From NCBI GenBank assembly GCA_977006965.1, contig OZ345374.1, positions 2,356,001-2,420,000 of the forward strand: a stretch of 64,000 bases of DNA, read 5' to 3'. The translations under genes and the position numbers were made by a program. This stretch comes from Phymatolithon calcareum. Its lineage: Eukaryota > Rhodophyta > Florideophyceae > Hapalidiales. This document shows positions 1 through 11,700 of this stretch, in pieces; position 1 is the first letter of the stretch; each line of letters starts with the position of its first letter. The notes under the pieces are model-generated. The model was not told the origin of the DNA and made no database searches. It saw only the letters and a program-made list of their open reading frames with translations.

Positions 1-176
1 TACAATCATCTCAAGAATTGCATTGGAGGTGGAAGCGAAGAACATTTGCTAGAGATATACAGAGCCGTTCTTGCCGAGAAGTTGAGATCCGGGTCGTCGT
101 TCACAGTTCAATCGTCAATGGTGATGAAGCTCACGGAACGTGAAAAGGCGATGAACAGCTATCTTAGTATTGATGT

Positions 177-530
177 CTATATTGTGGGAAGCCTTCCAAT
201 TGCAATGCGAATTGCTGCAAACAAAACTGAGCAATTAAATTGATAAATTTCACCCGGGACTGCAATCGCAAACAATGGAATTGGCGCAACCCCTGGCTCC
301 ATATCTTCTCGCAGAAGCTTGTTCACGCGGTCGCTTCTTCTATTAGACGTGGCAAAGGATACGAAGGACTGGTTCCAATACGTTCTGTTGACTTTCAAGA
401 ACATTAACGCCTCTAGCAACAGCGGCGTCATCGACGCACTGTTCTCCGCTAGTACATACTTTGCCATGGACCACAGGCGTTCTACTTCGACAGGAGAGGG
501 GGATGAGAGACGGTGAGGCAGGACTGTCAC
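177..530 (-). pseudogene. hAT-like transposase C-terminal relic
   Basis: An open segment of 117 residues carries the C-terminal dimerisation-type signature of hAT-like transposases, with VEVERLWSMAKYVL followed by LLLEALMFLKVNRTYW. A second decayed copy of the same signature lies on the plus strand at about 2127-2620. No start, catalytic core or terminal repeats are visible, so this is read as the 3' remnant of an element. Assignment to hAT rests on pattern similarity to the ER.FS...L.P...E.L.FL..N motif of the family; a search against transposase profiles would settle it. Confidence 0.5.
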
Positions 531-827
531 TCAGGATCTGAGTGTACTCTGTCTGATTGAACTACCGTAGAATTAGCCGATTGGCAGTCCATTGATTAAT
601 GCAACGTCAGCTCTTTGCTAACTTTGAATTGAATATTTTACGTCTCTGACATTCAGTGATCCGGTACTATACGTACTGTCGGTGGCATGCGTTTGCGAAT
701 ACAGTCGAACCTGTATAGCTGCAACACGGCGGTAAAGCAGGTTGGTATGCAGTAATAGAGGTTTTGCAGTCTTGGAGGCTTTATCATAAGGGGCTACAGA
801 AACATTCTACCCAATCGTCCACGAGGC

Positions 828-1229
828 TCAGTTGAACCAATCAGTGACCTTTCTCTGCTGGAGCCCCTTCTTGTGGTCAGAGCGAATCTTACGTTGCGAT
901 GCGTGGATGGCGCGCCGCACAGACCACGAACACTCTCCTCTCTCGTCCATGATCTCTACTGCCAAACTCAGATGACGCAACTGCTCAGCAAGCGACAATT
1001 TCGGCTTGTTCTCCTTTTCAACACTCTCAGCGGCTTCGCTGGTCTCAACAGGATTCATTTCATGCAGGATATCGCCGACAAGTGCCGCCTCTTCCACATC
1101 TGCGATGCAGTCATCCTCCTCATTTGGGCTGACGAAGTATGCGCAGTGGTGTTTCCTGCAGGGATGAGCATCATCAAATAACGCTATTCTATGTAGCACA
1201 TGGAACTTACTTGGCAAGCAGCCCTGCAC
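828..1229 (-). pseudogene. pogo/Tigger-like transposase C-terminal relic
   Basis: A 133-residue open segment has an acidic stretch, then a helical segment (about residues 80-120, LSLAEQLRHLSLAVEIM), and ends in QQRKVTDWFN. This matches the acidic tail, weak helix and final K.T.FF-type ending of CENP-B/Tigger/pogo DDE proteins. The catalytic domain is missing upstream. It lies in the same orientation as the hAT-like relic about 300 bases away, so the two could also be pieces of one unfamiliar element. The call is by motif shape only. Confidence 0.35.
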
Positions 1230-1749
1230 GATTTATGACGAGAGCCAGTCTCTGTTGCAATCCGTGCTATCAAAATTTTATTCAAAATTAAGGGTGGCAT
1301 TCCCTTCAGTTGCACTAATGCAGTTTGCAAGGTAGGTTTAAATTTAGTTACTTTTCGGCATATACCAAATCGGTCTAGGCGATTCGATTGCACGAATGCA
1401 GGTTTTGCAGCTATACAGGTTGCAGCTATACAGGTTCGACTGTACCAGTCAATCTCTTTGCATTACGAATTGCAATAAGGTCAGGCTCTTACAATAGCTC
1501 TCCAATAGCAATGTACTGCAATATATTGGCAATGGAATACATTGGATGCGAATCAGCTTTATTGTTTGTTTGTTTATTGCAGGTTATTCGAATTACACAA
1601 AGTGTACATTATTCAACATCTAGGGGTCCTCTAAATGTTCCTGATATGGATCCATTCCTGGCACTCGCGTATCTGCTTCGCGCTAGTACTGCTGCACACC
1701 ACTCCACGGCGACATCCGTGTGCCCTTTGCGGAACGTTAATTCAATTCT

Positions 1750-1856
1750 TGCTTGTGACAGGACTCGAACCGGCGACCTCAACATTCCTGCCTGTATCAT
1801 ACCGAAATATGCGCACAGGTGCGCGGAGGCAGTTTTACCACTATACCACAGGTGGC
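1750..1856 (-). pseudogene. tRNA-like sequence, possibly SINE head or tRNA pseudogene
   Basis: On the minus strand an A-box-like TGGTATAGTGG (about 1840-1850) is followed by an anticodon-stem-like TGCCT/AGGCA pair enclosing about 33 bases, and then by a B-box GGTTCGAGTCC (1761-1771). The spacing would need an intron-like insert in the anticodon loop. The T-stem has one mismatch and no convincing 7-bp acceptor stem can be formed, so this is unlikely to be a working tRNA. A tRNA-derived SINE head or a decayed tRNA fits better. Confidence 0.35.
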
Positions 1857-2126
1857 TTTATATTTGCAGTACAGAAGGACTCCGAGGAATGCCATGCTCT
1901 CTTCATGTTTCAAGGAATCAGGCTACAGTAGCATCAATCCGATCCAGTCGCCTCTCTGACCGTGACGATAACTCTGACCGTTGACGACCACTCTGACTAT
2001 CGACAACAATCATGCCGAAGGCGAACCAGCCCAGTCCCAAAGATGTTGTCATGGCGCACAGTTTATGAAAACTCGTGTACACGTTTGGCGGCATGCAGAG
2101 ACGATCTCGAAGTCTTGACTTAATCT

Positions 2127-2620
2127 GTGTCTGAAGAAAAAAGCAACCCTAGTTCATCTCTGTACCAATGCAGGTTGGGAACGAAGTATATTTTACCGAA
2201 TGCCAGGACCGTGGCTAATCCATCGTTCGAGTCTGGAGTCGTTAAAGTCCAAAATGGTTTGGCGGATGATATATCGGAGGATGAAAAGTGGGCAGTCTCT
2301 TCTCTACGAAAATCAAATGTACCATCTGAGCAAGGTGTAGACAGAAAAAATACTACTAGCGCGAATATGAGCATGAGTGAGCCCCTTGCCAAACTTCGCA
2401 CAAGGAAGAGTTGGCGCAAGAATATGTCAACTCTGACTTTTTACTTGGCTCCGTGGCTGAAGTTGAGCGGCTTTGGAGCACCGATAAGAATGTGTAACCG
2501 TGAATCGGCGAAAGCTGACGCCTCAACTGTTTCGAGTTGCTGGTTTTTCTCAAACTGAACGAGCGACTTCGGGATGGTCCGTTAGTCAGCAAGGCTTCCA
2601 ATGGTGCTCGCTCGGATAGG
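2127..2620 (+). pseudogene. hAT-like transposase relic, second copy
   Basis: About 2414-2570 translates, through three stop codons, as VNSDFLLGSVAEVERLWS and then FELLVFLKLNERLRD. This is the same motif pair as the relic at 177-530 but on the opposite strand. Upstream, in a different frame, the open stretch 2127-2558 probably holds more of the same decayed protein. The stops and frame change mark it as dead. Confidence 0.45.
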
Positions 2621-4095
2621 GAAGAAGTTCGCATGAAAACCCCTGAGTTATACGAAGAGGAGCATTGTGGAACTAGCGCGTAGATGCTGGAGAGCATGCT
2701 ACTGCCACTGATGAAGGTGCAGTGTTGCATCGTGTATTGCATTCAGCATATTGATTGCAATCCTTATTGCAAGCTCACGCGATAAACATCAGTTATTGGG
2801 GATTGCGCAAAGATCTACAATCGCTAATAATCATATTGTTTCAACCTCTGCTTGTTGGTCTTTTGTATACAAAGGACCCTTTGGAGTTACATGCGATCGC
2901 CAACAGGTCAAGGCCTAGGGACCTTGACGGTCGGAATGTTGTGAAGCCATAACATTCGTTGGGTTGCACTTGCTTGTCGAGCTCCATCGATGGTCGAGTT
3001 CTGCGGCTTTTAAAGAGTTTTTTGCGCAAAGAACCTACCAAGATTATTATAGACTATGTGGACAGAAAATTGAAGGCGCTACGGAATCCCATTTCCACCA
3101 CACATCCACATATCGTCGGATAAATTTCGAAAGAGTGATCCGGATATGCGGTTTCTGCTGCAGTTAAGCAGTCATCATTTCATGTCAATTACTCCTCTCA
3201 TGTATTCTCTAATCTCTCGCTCAAGTTCCGAGTCCCACAAATAATTGCGGTCTCAACAGCTCTGAGCTTCTGCTGCACATTCGTATAGCTTCCTTTCCAT
3301 CTTTATAAGCCTCCGATATGATCTCTTAGCGCTTTGAGATTCGGTTCGATCCGCAGTCGAGAACAAACCTGCTGGAGAAAGGGATGATAGGGATATCAGT
3401 AGTTTAGAGCTTGATATATTAAGCGTGTAGATCAGTACAGGTACATCGTCTGGGGACATGCTTGTCTTCTGGTATCTGGTAGCAGAAAAGTGGCAACGGG
3501 GACATGAACGGCGACTAAGCTTTGGCGGGAGTTAGACTTACATGGCCTCAGTACAACAGGATATGTCGATGTGCGACGTGTGCATGACAACCGGACAGAG
3601 TTTTTATGAGCAATCGTGGAGTTCACAAGCAAGGTTACCTGTACTAGTCTTCAAGTTTGCCGGGTCGTTCTGCGATAGGTATATAACACAATTCAGACTT
3701 TTTTTAAGAATTGAACAAATGCTATTCAAACGCTGATACTGTCCCGCTGTCCTACGCCAGTGCAAAAAGAAGAAGAAGAGCATCTCGATCACTTTTCAAG
3801 TAGTATCCAACTTTCATCGTGGGAAATCTAAACCCGTGGAAAAACTATAAAGCTAGTTTCGACAAATCAGCTCTAACTTTGAGTCAGGTATGGCGTCAAA
3901 ACCCTTGCAGTGGGCCATACGCTGTTTGTGAAAACGGGTCACTCCATTCGAAAATCCAGTCTCGCTCATGTCCCGGAAAAGAGGCGTATGGACTGTAAAC
4001 ATTTGTAAAAACAGAACGAGGGTATACGCAGCAGGACTTTGCCAAGTAATGCAACATGTCAGCATTGGGGAAAATGCACTTACGTTCATAGATGT
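2621..4095. other. Intergenic, no gene recognised
   Basis: Only short overlapping open frames without recognisable domains are present on either strand. The right edge is the left border of the tandem repeat array, where the 20 bases ending in GCATTAC at 4115 first appear. Confidence 0.6.
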
Positions 4096-4242
4096 CCACG
4101 TGGTCAATGCATTACATAAGTGTTATTGCGGGCGTCTCCCATCTTTTTCAGCTCTCCAACTCGTGCTCTCCTCGACTAGTCTGTTCGTGACGACAAAGAC
4201 GTTGAAACTCATATCAGAAGTCATACTATGGCAACGTCCACC

Positions 4243-7200
4243 ATGTCATGCTGTCCATCGCCAACAGGTCTTGCCCGCTTCGCCGAACACCCTGCTGTTG
4301 TGGTCGTCGCATATCTTGCCGCCTTCACCCCGTGGGGAGTTCTTTCTTTCTTTAATGCAGAATGCGTTAATTAACGCCAGAACTAACCCTAGAGTAAATT
4401 CTCATTGTTCAAATATTGGAGTATCTCTACGGGTCTCTCCCTGCACAGATTTTTTACCGTTTTGTCTCGCACTCTTCCGATGAATTTTCGCCGAGAGGCA
4501 GTCCTCCCAGAACAGTGTAGGATGAGGTGCTCCACTGTCTCCTTGACGCCATACGGGCACATTTTGCATACTGGGTCGTAGAGAAGCGGTTCATTCTCGC
4601 TGTGTCCATGGTGAAAGCTTGCCAAAATAGGGCTGCAGTTCACTATGAGCTGGTGAAGTACCACCTCTGCACGTCTCTGCGAGATGTGCAGATCTTTCGG
4701 AAGCGTAGGAAGGGTCAACAGGGCGGCTTGATGTTGGATCGTGCCGCTTCCAAAGTGAGAGGTATCGCTTGGTGCAGCGCCAGACTCGATTCCGAAATTC
4801 CCCGTCGCGCAAGTTCATCAGCAGCCGCATTCTTCGCGACGCCGCAGTGACTCGGTATCCAAACACACTCTATCTGAATCTCGAGTGAAAATAACCGTTC
4901 CATAAGGTTCCATAGATTCCGGACCATGTCACCAAACATCCGCGGTTGTCCGTTGAGCGCGTCTATGCAGCTACGGCTGTCAGTGAACCATCTGATGGTG
5001 CTGCCGCGGGAAAGTTGTAGCGTTAAAGTTGCTTGGAAGGCCTGTACGGCGGCAATTGCCTCCGCGTCAAATGAAGAGCCGACAGCCCCAACGGCCAGCT
5101 CTTCTTCCATAACAGTTTCTTCGCCGCGCAAAATCAGAATCCCAGCTCCGCCGACCTGGAATGGGATTGTACGATACATGTCGAGTGTGTCACCGTCTTC
5201 GTCGCACACGGTAACGCGTTGTTTCGAGGCGGTCGGGGTCGTTGAGTATGCATGCTCATCTCCGTCGTCGTAGGCCAAGAGGATGTCCGAGGGCCTGCTG
5301 TGTCGATACTCAAGACGTTTCGCTGCTTCGTGGTTCTGGTACTGAGAGGGACTGAATTTGCTCAACATCGCAGTATACCAACATTCATCCCATTTCACGG
5401 AGACTCGTTCTCCATGATTCAGGTCGCAGACAAATTCGTGTGGTACTTTTCCGACACTTCCGTCCTTCCATATTTCGATATCGGCTGGTTGTGCTGCCTT
5501 TCGCTCTAGAAGAAAAGCTTCTGTCGCGGTACGCTTCTCCTCTGGACCATCCTTTGCCGAAACAGGAGTCGTGAAGGTTGAAAATCTGTTTCTTGAGCTG
5601 TCCTTCTGAATTGGTGGTTGGATTCCATTGCGGGGGAGCGCAAGGATCCCTTTCTCCGCCAGATGGTAGGTGCTCGAGTCCCTCCACGACCCTACGTTGC
5701 GTCTAGAGTTCAACATATTTGTCTGGCTTGTGCGAGCCACAGGAATGTCCGGTAGAAGTCGAAGTGCTTAGTCCATGACAGGAGTAGCTTGCATCTCTCC
5801 AATAGCTCGCAGGCTACGCATCCCAGTCAGTGCCCGGAGCTTGGCAATTGTCGTAGCTTTCAAACATCCGCTAGCCGCTCGAGCCGCTTCGTTCCGAGCG
5901 ACTTCCACTTGCTTGATGTGGACGTCGAAGCCGTGTACAGCGAAAGCTGATGGTGGGGAGTTGGGGAGTTCTATATGCTTTTGACTTCATCTCGAGCAAA
6001 AGGAAGTCTATCCGAGACACTCGACGAGCTGGATATTTCCACCTGTGCGCCTCTGTTGTGCCGCTTGCGTATGTTTGCTTCTATACTCACGTTCAACGTG
6101 CGGCGGAAGACTACAAGGACATGTCAGCGTCGATTGCGGCAGCTGTTCTTTGCATTTTTCAAATTGGAAGGACGGTTTGGGGTCTTGCACAACTGAAAGC
6201 ATTCGCTTCTTGGAATGTACTGGCTTTGAAATGCATTAGAAATATGAAGTACATTGTCAATGCGCCCAAAGAACTCGGATCGTATGGTAGATTTCTGTTT
6301 CTTAAGAGTGCTCCCCCTGACGCGGTGGACTATAGAATGCTGGTAAACAATTCAGTTGTGGAAAATGAGTTCAGTGGAGCAGAACTTCCTGTTCGTTGCG
6401 CATTTCGAATGGTTTTCGCATTGGAATGCGTTGTGAATCACCAGCGGATTGCTCCCTTCGCTGGGTGACTGCATTCCTATGTCCGCTTGGGGCCGAGTTC
6501 TTGAGAGATGCAAGAATAATTGATATGGTGCGCGAGAGAAAACGTTTAAAAGTAAAAGTTAGACAGGGCCATGTGGACGCTGCAATGCAAGCATTTTCCC
6601 TAGTGACTGTAAGCACAAGAACAGAGGGAACTGGAAACAGGGAACTTTGTTGTGATGTTTCAGATTTTAGTCCTCTTTTAATGGCACACTCGGAGCGTTG
6701 GATCCATACGCTCTGTGTGGAAAACATTATTTTACAAAATGTTTTTCCGCACGTGTATTCCGGGCCCCAGAGCCTCTTCGCAGACGGGATTCAATATTTA
6801 CATTCAACTTTGGATGACGCTAAAGGTTCTTGGGCCGTTTCTGTATTGAATCACATGTCCCAGGATGACAGGGAAGCTGTGTAAAATATTTCGATTGGGC
6901 ATGTTGAGTATTTTATGTGTTTAATGGAAGAAGACGGAAAAGACTGGAACACGTACAGGGAAAAGATGGATGATTCATCTAATTTTTCTGAAGCTTGAGA
7001 ATCACGAGGATGCGGTGGCTTCCCGGGTTCTATTGTCTCAACTTGGGCACGCTAGAGAAAAGTCTCTAGAAGACGTCACAAATGGTATACCGATCAAGGA
7101 GTTCGTTCTCTCGTTTCTATGGGAGAAACAAACAAACAAATGTTTGTTGCAAGCAAGTGTCCATATTATCAACTTTGCTGTTCTCATAGCTGGGTTCTGC

Positions 7201-8394
7201 TATGATGAAAATCTTATCAACGACAGAGGTCCCTCCGAGCGATACAATAATGGATATCCTCATGATTGGGTCTCCGAAGCTGTACCGGCAAGCATTTTTG
7301 AGCAACAACGAAATATTGAAGTGTACCTGCTTAATACGAGATCAACCAAGTTCAGTTTTGAGCATGTGCCTCAGAAAATGGGGTGTGTAATGGACTTTGT
7401 GCGGAGTTCTCCGACATCATCATGGCTGCATTTATCAAGAACATCGGCTCGAAAAATGAATTGGAATCCGACAATGGAGAGGTCGAAGCACGAAATTACA
7501 ATAAATCCACAGCTTTTTAACTAGATGCCACGGTGGTGGAGCTGGTCATTGCGCTTAAGGAGGTGCATGAGGTTAGTCTGGGAATGTCAATATAACCTTC
7601 AGATGGCACTTGCCGGGTCATCTGGTTCCCAGGAATTGAACAAGTCTCCACTGCTTATGATGTTGTGTGTGTTAGGTTTTCCAGCTCTGGACGTTTTCTA
7701 AAACGGAAGATACAGAATACAAGTTTGACATCCTTCCACAAAACGCTCCTCAAGACATTCATTTGCAAGTTTCTCTGCGCGATAAGGAGTCCCGGCGGTT
7801 TTCTATTGAGATGATCAAGGCCGCCGACGTACACACTTTTCGGTAGCAAGATTGGAAAGATGCTACTTTACAATGGGCAGATTAGCAGGTCATTCACAAT
7901 GGATGCAGGAGAACGAGGGTTTGAATGATGATCGTCTGCATGTGGATGCTCGACCAACAAAGCTATCGGATCCGATGATAGAGATCGATGTACAGGGTAC
8001 CGGACTGTCGCAAAATCTGAAGTACTGGACACGATGGCCTCCATTCCATCCACGGTTTGGGGGGTTCGAGATGGGTCAGTTCAATTTAAGTGAAGAAGAT
8101 CTGGTATTGTGTGAAGAAATGGTTGAGGAACGGTTTGGGTGGTTCGAGGTCGGTCAGTTCAATTTAAGTGGAGAAGATTTGATATTGTGTGAAGACATGG
8201 ATGAGGTTAGAATCATCGTTGATATATCCAGCATCGACAATACCGAAAACGAAAAATTTCGAAAAATCGAGGGCATACTCATTCTGATTGCAGAAACGTT
8301 TAAGAATCACGTATCATCGGATGTAGAAGGAAGGGTGATGGAAGATCACGAACAAGCTACATCAGAGGAAAACGAGATACAACCGGCGAATTGA
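4243..8394 (+). pseudogene. Gene X copy A, disrupted membrane-protein gene
   Basis: This copy starts MSCCPSPTG like copies B and C but is cut after 101 bases by a LINE insertion (4344-5961) and resumes at 5962. It then has a one-base deletion near 6393, a stop at 6882-6884, a further frameshift near 6970, a stop at 7522-7524 and more frame breaks before the last open block (7852-8394). Near the 3' end a 78-bp tandem duplication (8053-8130 and 8131-8208) repeats a 26-residue segment containing GQFNLS. It keeps the longer C-terminal end (ending EIQPAN) that copy B has lost through a stop. Dead gene; function of the family unknown. Confidence 0.85.
4344..5961 (-). mobile_element. 5'-truncated LINE with RNase H, Tudor-like insert and CCHC tail
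   Basis: Minus-strand coding runs from about 5950 to 4389 with one in-frame stop near 5768 and a frame change near 4716. In the 341-residue block starting at 5740, RNase H features appear in order: KDGS (93-95), GGAGILI (197-203), DAEA (E227), WFTDSRS (D254), IPSHCG (H298), and AADELA (D308). Between the first two lies a segment (103-166) with GERVSVKW, WYTAML and YDDGDEH, resembling Tudor/Agenet barrels. The last frame has a C..C...H....C motif typical of LINE tails (CKMC, then H and C). The 3' end is a TAAAGAAAGAAAG tail, and an 11-bp target duplication TGGGGAGTTCT flanks the insert (4333-4343, 5962-5972). Confidence 0.85.
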
Positions 8395-10056
8395 TGCGCT
8401 AAATCCAATCGTGTTCTATGCTGCACAGAGGTGGATGAATCGTATGTTGACGATCGTGTAATCTTATGTGTCATTGTAGAATTTGAAGTTGTGTGGGAAT
8501 AAATTGGGGAAGTTAGCGCCCTATCTGTCAAAGAGAGCAACATTTGTTCTTCCTTGTCACGAAGGCAGATGATGATGAATTATCCTTGATACTTTTTCTC
8601 TTCCGATCAAACAGTAGGTTACGCCACCACATGATGTGGTAGCGTAACCTACTGTTCGTACTGTCTATACTACAGGTAGTCTATCTCGTCATACGTCTCT
8701 AACTTGGTGAACCAAACAACTCGCGCTCTATGCTTCCGCCGCCTTAGTCCGGTTGGCAGCTTCTCATTACCTGTTCCTTGGAATGTTTTTAGCCCGGTGC
8801 GTTCCTGTGCCCACTCGATCTCAGCATGTTCTTCGCCAGAGAGAAAAGTACTAGGTTGAAGTGAATGGGCAAATTTGACACATGCCGGCTAACAAAAACA
8901 AACGCTCGGTGTTCACATAACATCTTACGGTTCATTTTATCTGTTCTGCGTATCAATTTCACTTGGCCATTTTAGATCTGATAATCTTTATCTCTACTCA
9001 TGTGCAGCTTCAAGAGTAATAGCTCTATGCTGGACTAAGTTTATATGTTAATCTGACCTCAACACACATAGCTGTCCCAGCAACGGGAATAACAATGCGT
9101 TTTGCGCAACGGTTTCTTCACCTCATTTTCTCCCAGTCTTATACAGTATGTCATTGAGAGTCGCCATCTCCATTGACGCTATGCATTGATGACAGCGGGC
9201 GTGAAGTAGTCTGCTCCTTGTCCCCGTCAAAACGCCCAGCGGCGCAAAAACTTTCACGATGGGGCGCGTGTGCGGTCCCGACAGGCGTGCTACTGTTGGA
9301 CAGTCGGAAAGCGCATGGGTCAAGAATGTTGTCCTGTACAATTTGCTTTCATCCGACTTGTGCTTCGTTGGAGAACCGCCTCACAGAGTTTCTATTGCCC
9401 TGCATTCTGAAACCCAACTGTGAAGGGTATACTGACAGTTATAAGACTGTGCGCGTGCGCATACTAGCAATGACATCGAAAGTATATAGGAACCGCATAT
9501 TTTGGTTCCATCTGTTTCGCAAGGACAGACGACATGGGCATTTAAGTTAGAACGCTGTGTGAGTGAGGCAACGTGACACAACCGTGTCATCTCGTTTGAT
9601 AACGTTGAATAAATGTTTTATTCATCGTCAGGAAGGTCGAGCGACCTTTGTCTCGTGCGGGCACAAGAGGCTTAAATGACTGCCGGTCGGCGCGGCCAGC
9701 GTCTCATCCGTGACAAAAGTCAAGCGAATGCATCCGCCGGCCGTCAAAGTTGCACTCCAGAAACGGACGCCACCACTTGTTAATTTTGATATTTCGAAAA
9801 CAGCATCCATCCTTCCACAAGCCCTGGTCGGACGAAATATGGCATCGCTTTCTTCTCACTCAGGGGCATTAATAAAATTATACCCACTGTGCTCGTTCTT
9901 CTGCGCAACGTTTGCCACCTCTGTTATGATAATTCCTCCACCTCTACCTCCACAGTTCATGAACGGATCAATGCATACTGTAGAGAGAGAACACTGCAAC
10001 CACGTTATGCCCATCCACTTTGTTCACCACCCAAGACGCGAGTGCCATTCGCGCAA
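8395..10056. other. X-Y spacer of unit 1
   Basis: The spacer is conserved in units 2 and 3 but has no recognisable gene. A short minus-strand frame reading TLNDILYKTGRK (about 9123-9170) is shared by all three units, but it is stopped early and I could not assign it. The spacer also carries the hairpin at 8610-8656 and presumably the Y promoter. Confidence 0.6.
8610..8656. repeat. Hairpin downstream of gene X, copy A
   Basis: Two 23-base arms with one mismatch and a 1-base spacer start AACAGTAGGTTACGC. The equivalent hairpin lies at 15935-15981 and 22771-22816, always about 215-275 bases after the X stop. It could be a 3' RNA hairpin or an old foldback element present before duplication. Confidence 0.8.
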
Positions 10057-11700
10057 ATGGCGGGCAGTCGCGGCAAGCGCGCACGCCCAAAAGGCGGCCG
10101 TCTCTCCCTAGCCAAAAAGCGGCGCGCCGCCCCGTCCGCCCCATCCGCCGTCACCTCTTTGCCTCCCCCTCCGTCGCCACCACCGCCCGACACGAGTGCT
10201 GCGGATCTGGACTCCCTGAACGCCCGTCTCCTCGCCAGCGTGTCCGTGGACACGATTCCATGTGCGACCGACCTCTCCTCGCTGCGAGACGCACTGCGCA
10301 CGCACGGCGCCAGCCGCGTCCTCTCCGCCGCGCGCTCTGCGCCGCGCGCGCTGCTGCTCGCGCTGCACGCCGGCATCTCCCAGTCCGCCTCGCACTGCCG
10401 AGCCGTCGCAGACAGCCTTGTGTCCCTCGCTTGTGCGCAGGGCGAGGGCGAAACGGTGCGCCGTGCGCGCGACTGGGCCGCGCAGATGGCGACGGAAGCC
10501 GCGCGCGGCGAGCGCGGCGCGAAACTCGACCCCGCTTTCGCGCACGGCGCGCAGAGAGTGCCGGCTGTCGCGCCGCGCGACGCGGTTGATAAGGCGGCCA
10601 TTGCCGTTTGTGCCGACGCTGTGTGCAGGCGGTTTGCGAACGGAATGCAGTCGGAGGAGGAGGTTCGTGCGGCATGTGCGGCACTCGCGCCGTTCGCGGA
10701 CGTTCCGGCGCTGCGGAGTGCAATTGAGGCTGTGGTGCTTGCGGCGATGCGCGTGTGCGCGCCGCTGGAAGAGGGGGCGACGAGAAGGGGAGAGGAAGTG
10801 CGGCTGCCGGGGGTGTTAGTGAGGGCTTTGCTGCCGGAGACGGGGCCGCGGCCGTTTGATGCGTTGGGGGTGATGGCGAGGGGGGCAGTGCTTATGCTGG
10901 ATGAGGGGGCGCTGGCGGCGGAGAGGGGGCGGGTGAGGGAGATGATTGAGAAGATGCTTTTCGTGGATATTGAGAAGGAGGAGGGGTTGGCTGCGGCGAT
11001 TGGGATGGCGGCGGCGCATGATTTGGTGACGTATTGGGAATTACTCGACGACGCGGAGAAGGCCGCGAAGACGGGGGAGACGCACCCTTTTGTGCGGCGC
11101 ACATGGCCGGGGCGTCGGTCGCATCGTGCGGTTCTTTCTGCTGCTTTTCGCGCTTGTGAGAGTGAGAGGGAGGAGTTTCTTGGAGTGGCGATGCGGTTAC
11201 CGAGAAAGTCGCGCGGTTTGGCGAATTCATTTGCGGCGATCGGAAGAGCGTGTTACGCTGTGCGGGATGCGGGGAGGAGTGGAATTGAGTTGGTGAGAAA
11301 TGCAATACGGTCGCCGGATGAGAGCGCAGTGTTGCTTGCAGTTGAGCATGCGATTGAGGTTATTGTGATTGCCGCAGGGGCCACGAGCATTGGGTCGAGT
11401 TGCAGGGAAGTTGTTGGGGGTGCGGAGTATGGACTGAGAGCGGCATTCATGGCTGGAAGGGTTGCGGGCGGCAGGGATATGGGGGACGATGAGATTGTAA
11501 GGGAGGCAAAAGATCCGGTGGCAGCGGCAGAGCTTGTGAGATGTTTCATGGTGGCGGAAAAGTACTCGCAGTGGGCAGATCATGATCGATTACGTGGAAA
11601 TGCGGTGCGGTTTCTTGATGAGTGTGCGAATGTGCATCGGAGGGATTGTGAAACATGTAGTGACATTGCGAATATGGTGAAGTGGTGGCAAGCGAGGTAA
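10057..11700 (+). CDS. Gene Y1, basic alanine-rich protein of unknown function
   Basis: This is an intact 547-residue protein. The ATG at 10057 is chosen because it is the first true ATG in a frame that opens further upstream only with non-ATG codons, and it gives a basic, nuclear-signal-like start (MAGSRGKRARPKGG, then KKRR). A proline tract (about residues 36-44) follows, then a long alanine/arginine-rich region predicted to be mostly helical, perhaps an alpha-solenoid. The 5' half is extremely GC-rich. It differs from Y2 by about thirty substitutions and no indels, so both reading frames appear to be under constraint. No catalytic motif or known domain was recognised. It lies downstream of X on the same strand and overlaps no other gene. 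Confidence 0.75.
   Translation: MAGSRGKRARPKGGRLSLAKKRRAAPSAPSAVTSLPPPPSPPPPDTSAADLDSLNARLLASVSVDTIPCATDLSSLRDALRTHGASRVLSAARSAPRALLLALHAGISQSASHCRAVADSLVSLACAQGEGETVRRARDWAAQMATEAARGERGAKLDPAFAHGAQRVPAVAPRDAVDKAAIAVCADAVCRRFANGMQSEEEVRAACAALAPFADVPALRSAIEAVVLAAMRVCAPLEEGATRRGEEVRLPGVLVRALLPETGPRPFDALGVMARGAVLMLDEGALAAERGRVREMIEKMLFVDIEKEEGLAAAIGMAAAHDLVTYWELLDDAEKAAKTGETHPFVRRTWPGRRSHRAVLSAAFRACESEREEFLGVAMRLPRKSRGLANSFAAIGRACYAVRDAGRSGIELVRNAIRSPDESAVLLAVEHAIEVIVIAAGATSIGSSCREVVGGAEYGLRAAFMAGRVAGGRDMGDDEIVREAKDPVAAAELVRCFMVAEKYSQWADHDRLRGNAVRFLDECANVHRRDCETCSDIANMVKWWQAR

Noticed and set aside
3968-4483. 171-residue plus-strand frame covering the start of X-A
   Set aside because: It runs out of frame with the X start and into the antisense 3' end of the LINE; the X frame is the one conserved in all copies.
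9123-9341. Minus-strand frame with TLNDILYKTGRK, conserved in all three units
   Set aside because: It is stopped after a few codons in unit 1 and within 25 in unit 3, and unit 2 is interrupted by the insert. Conservation is no higher than that of the surrounding spacer.
10005-11102. Long minus-strand and alternative-frame ORFs across gene Y (also 17560-19104)
   Set aside because: The extreme GC content of Y removes stop codons from other frames. Those frames give Arg/Pro/Ala-only low-complexity proteins, and Y itself has the clean start, even composition and conserved length in both copies.
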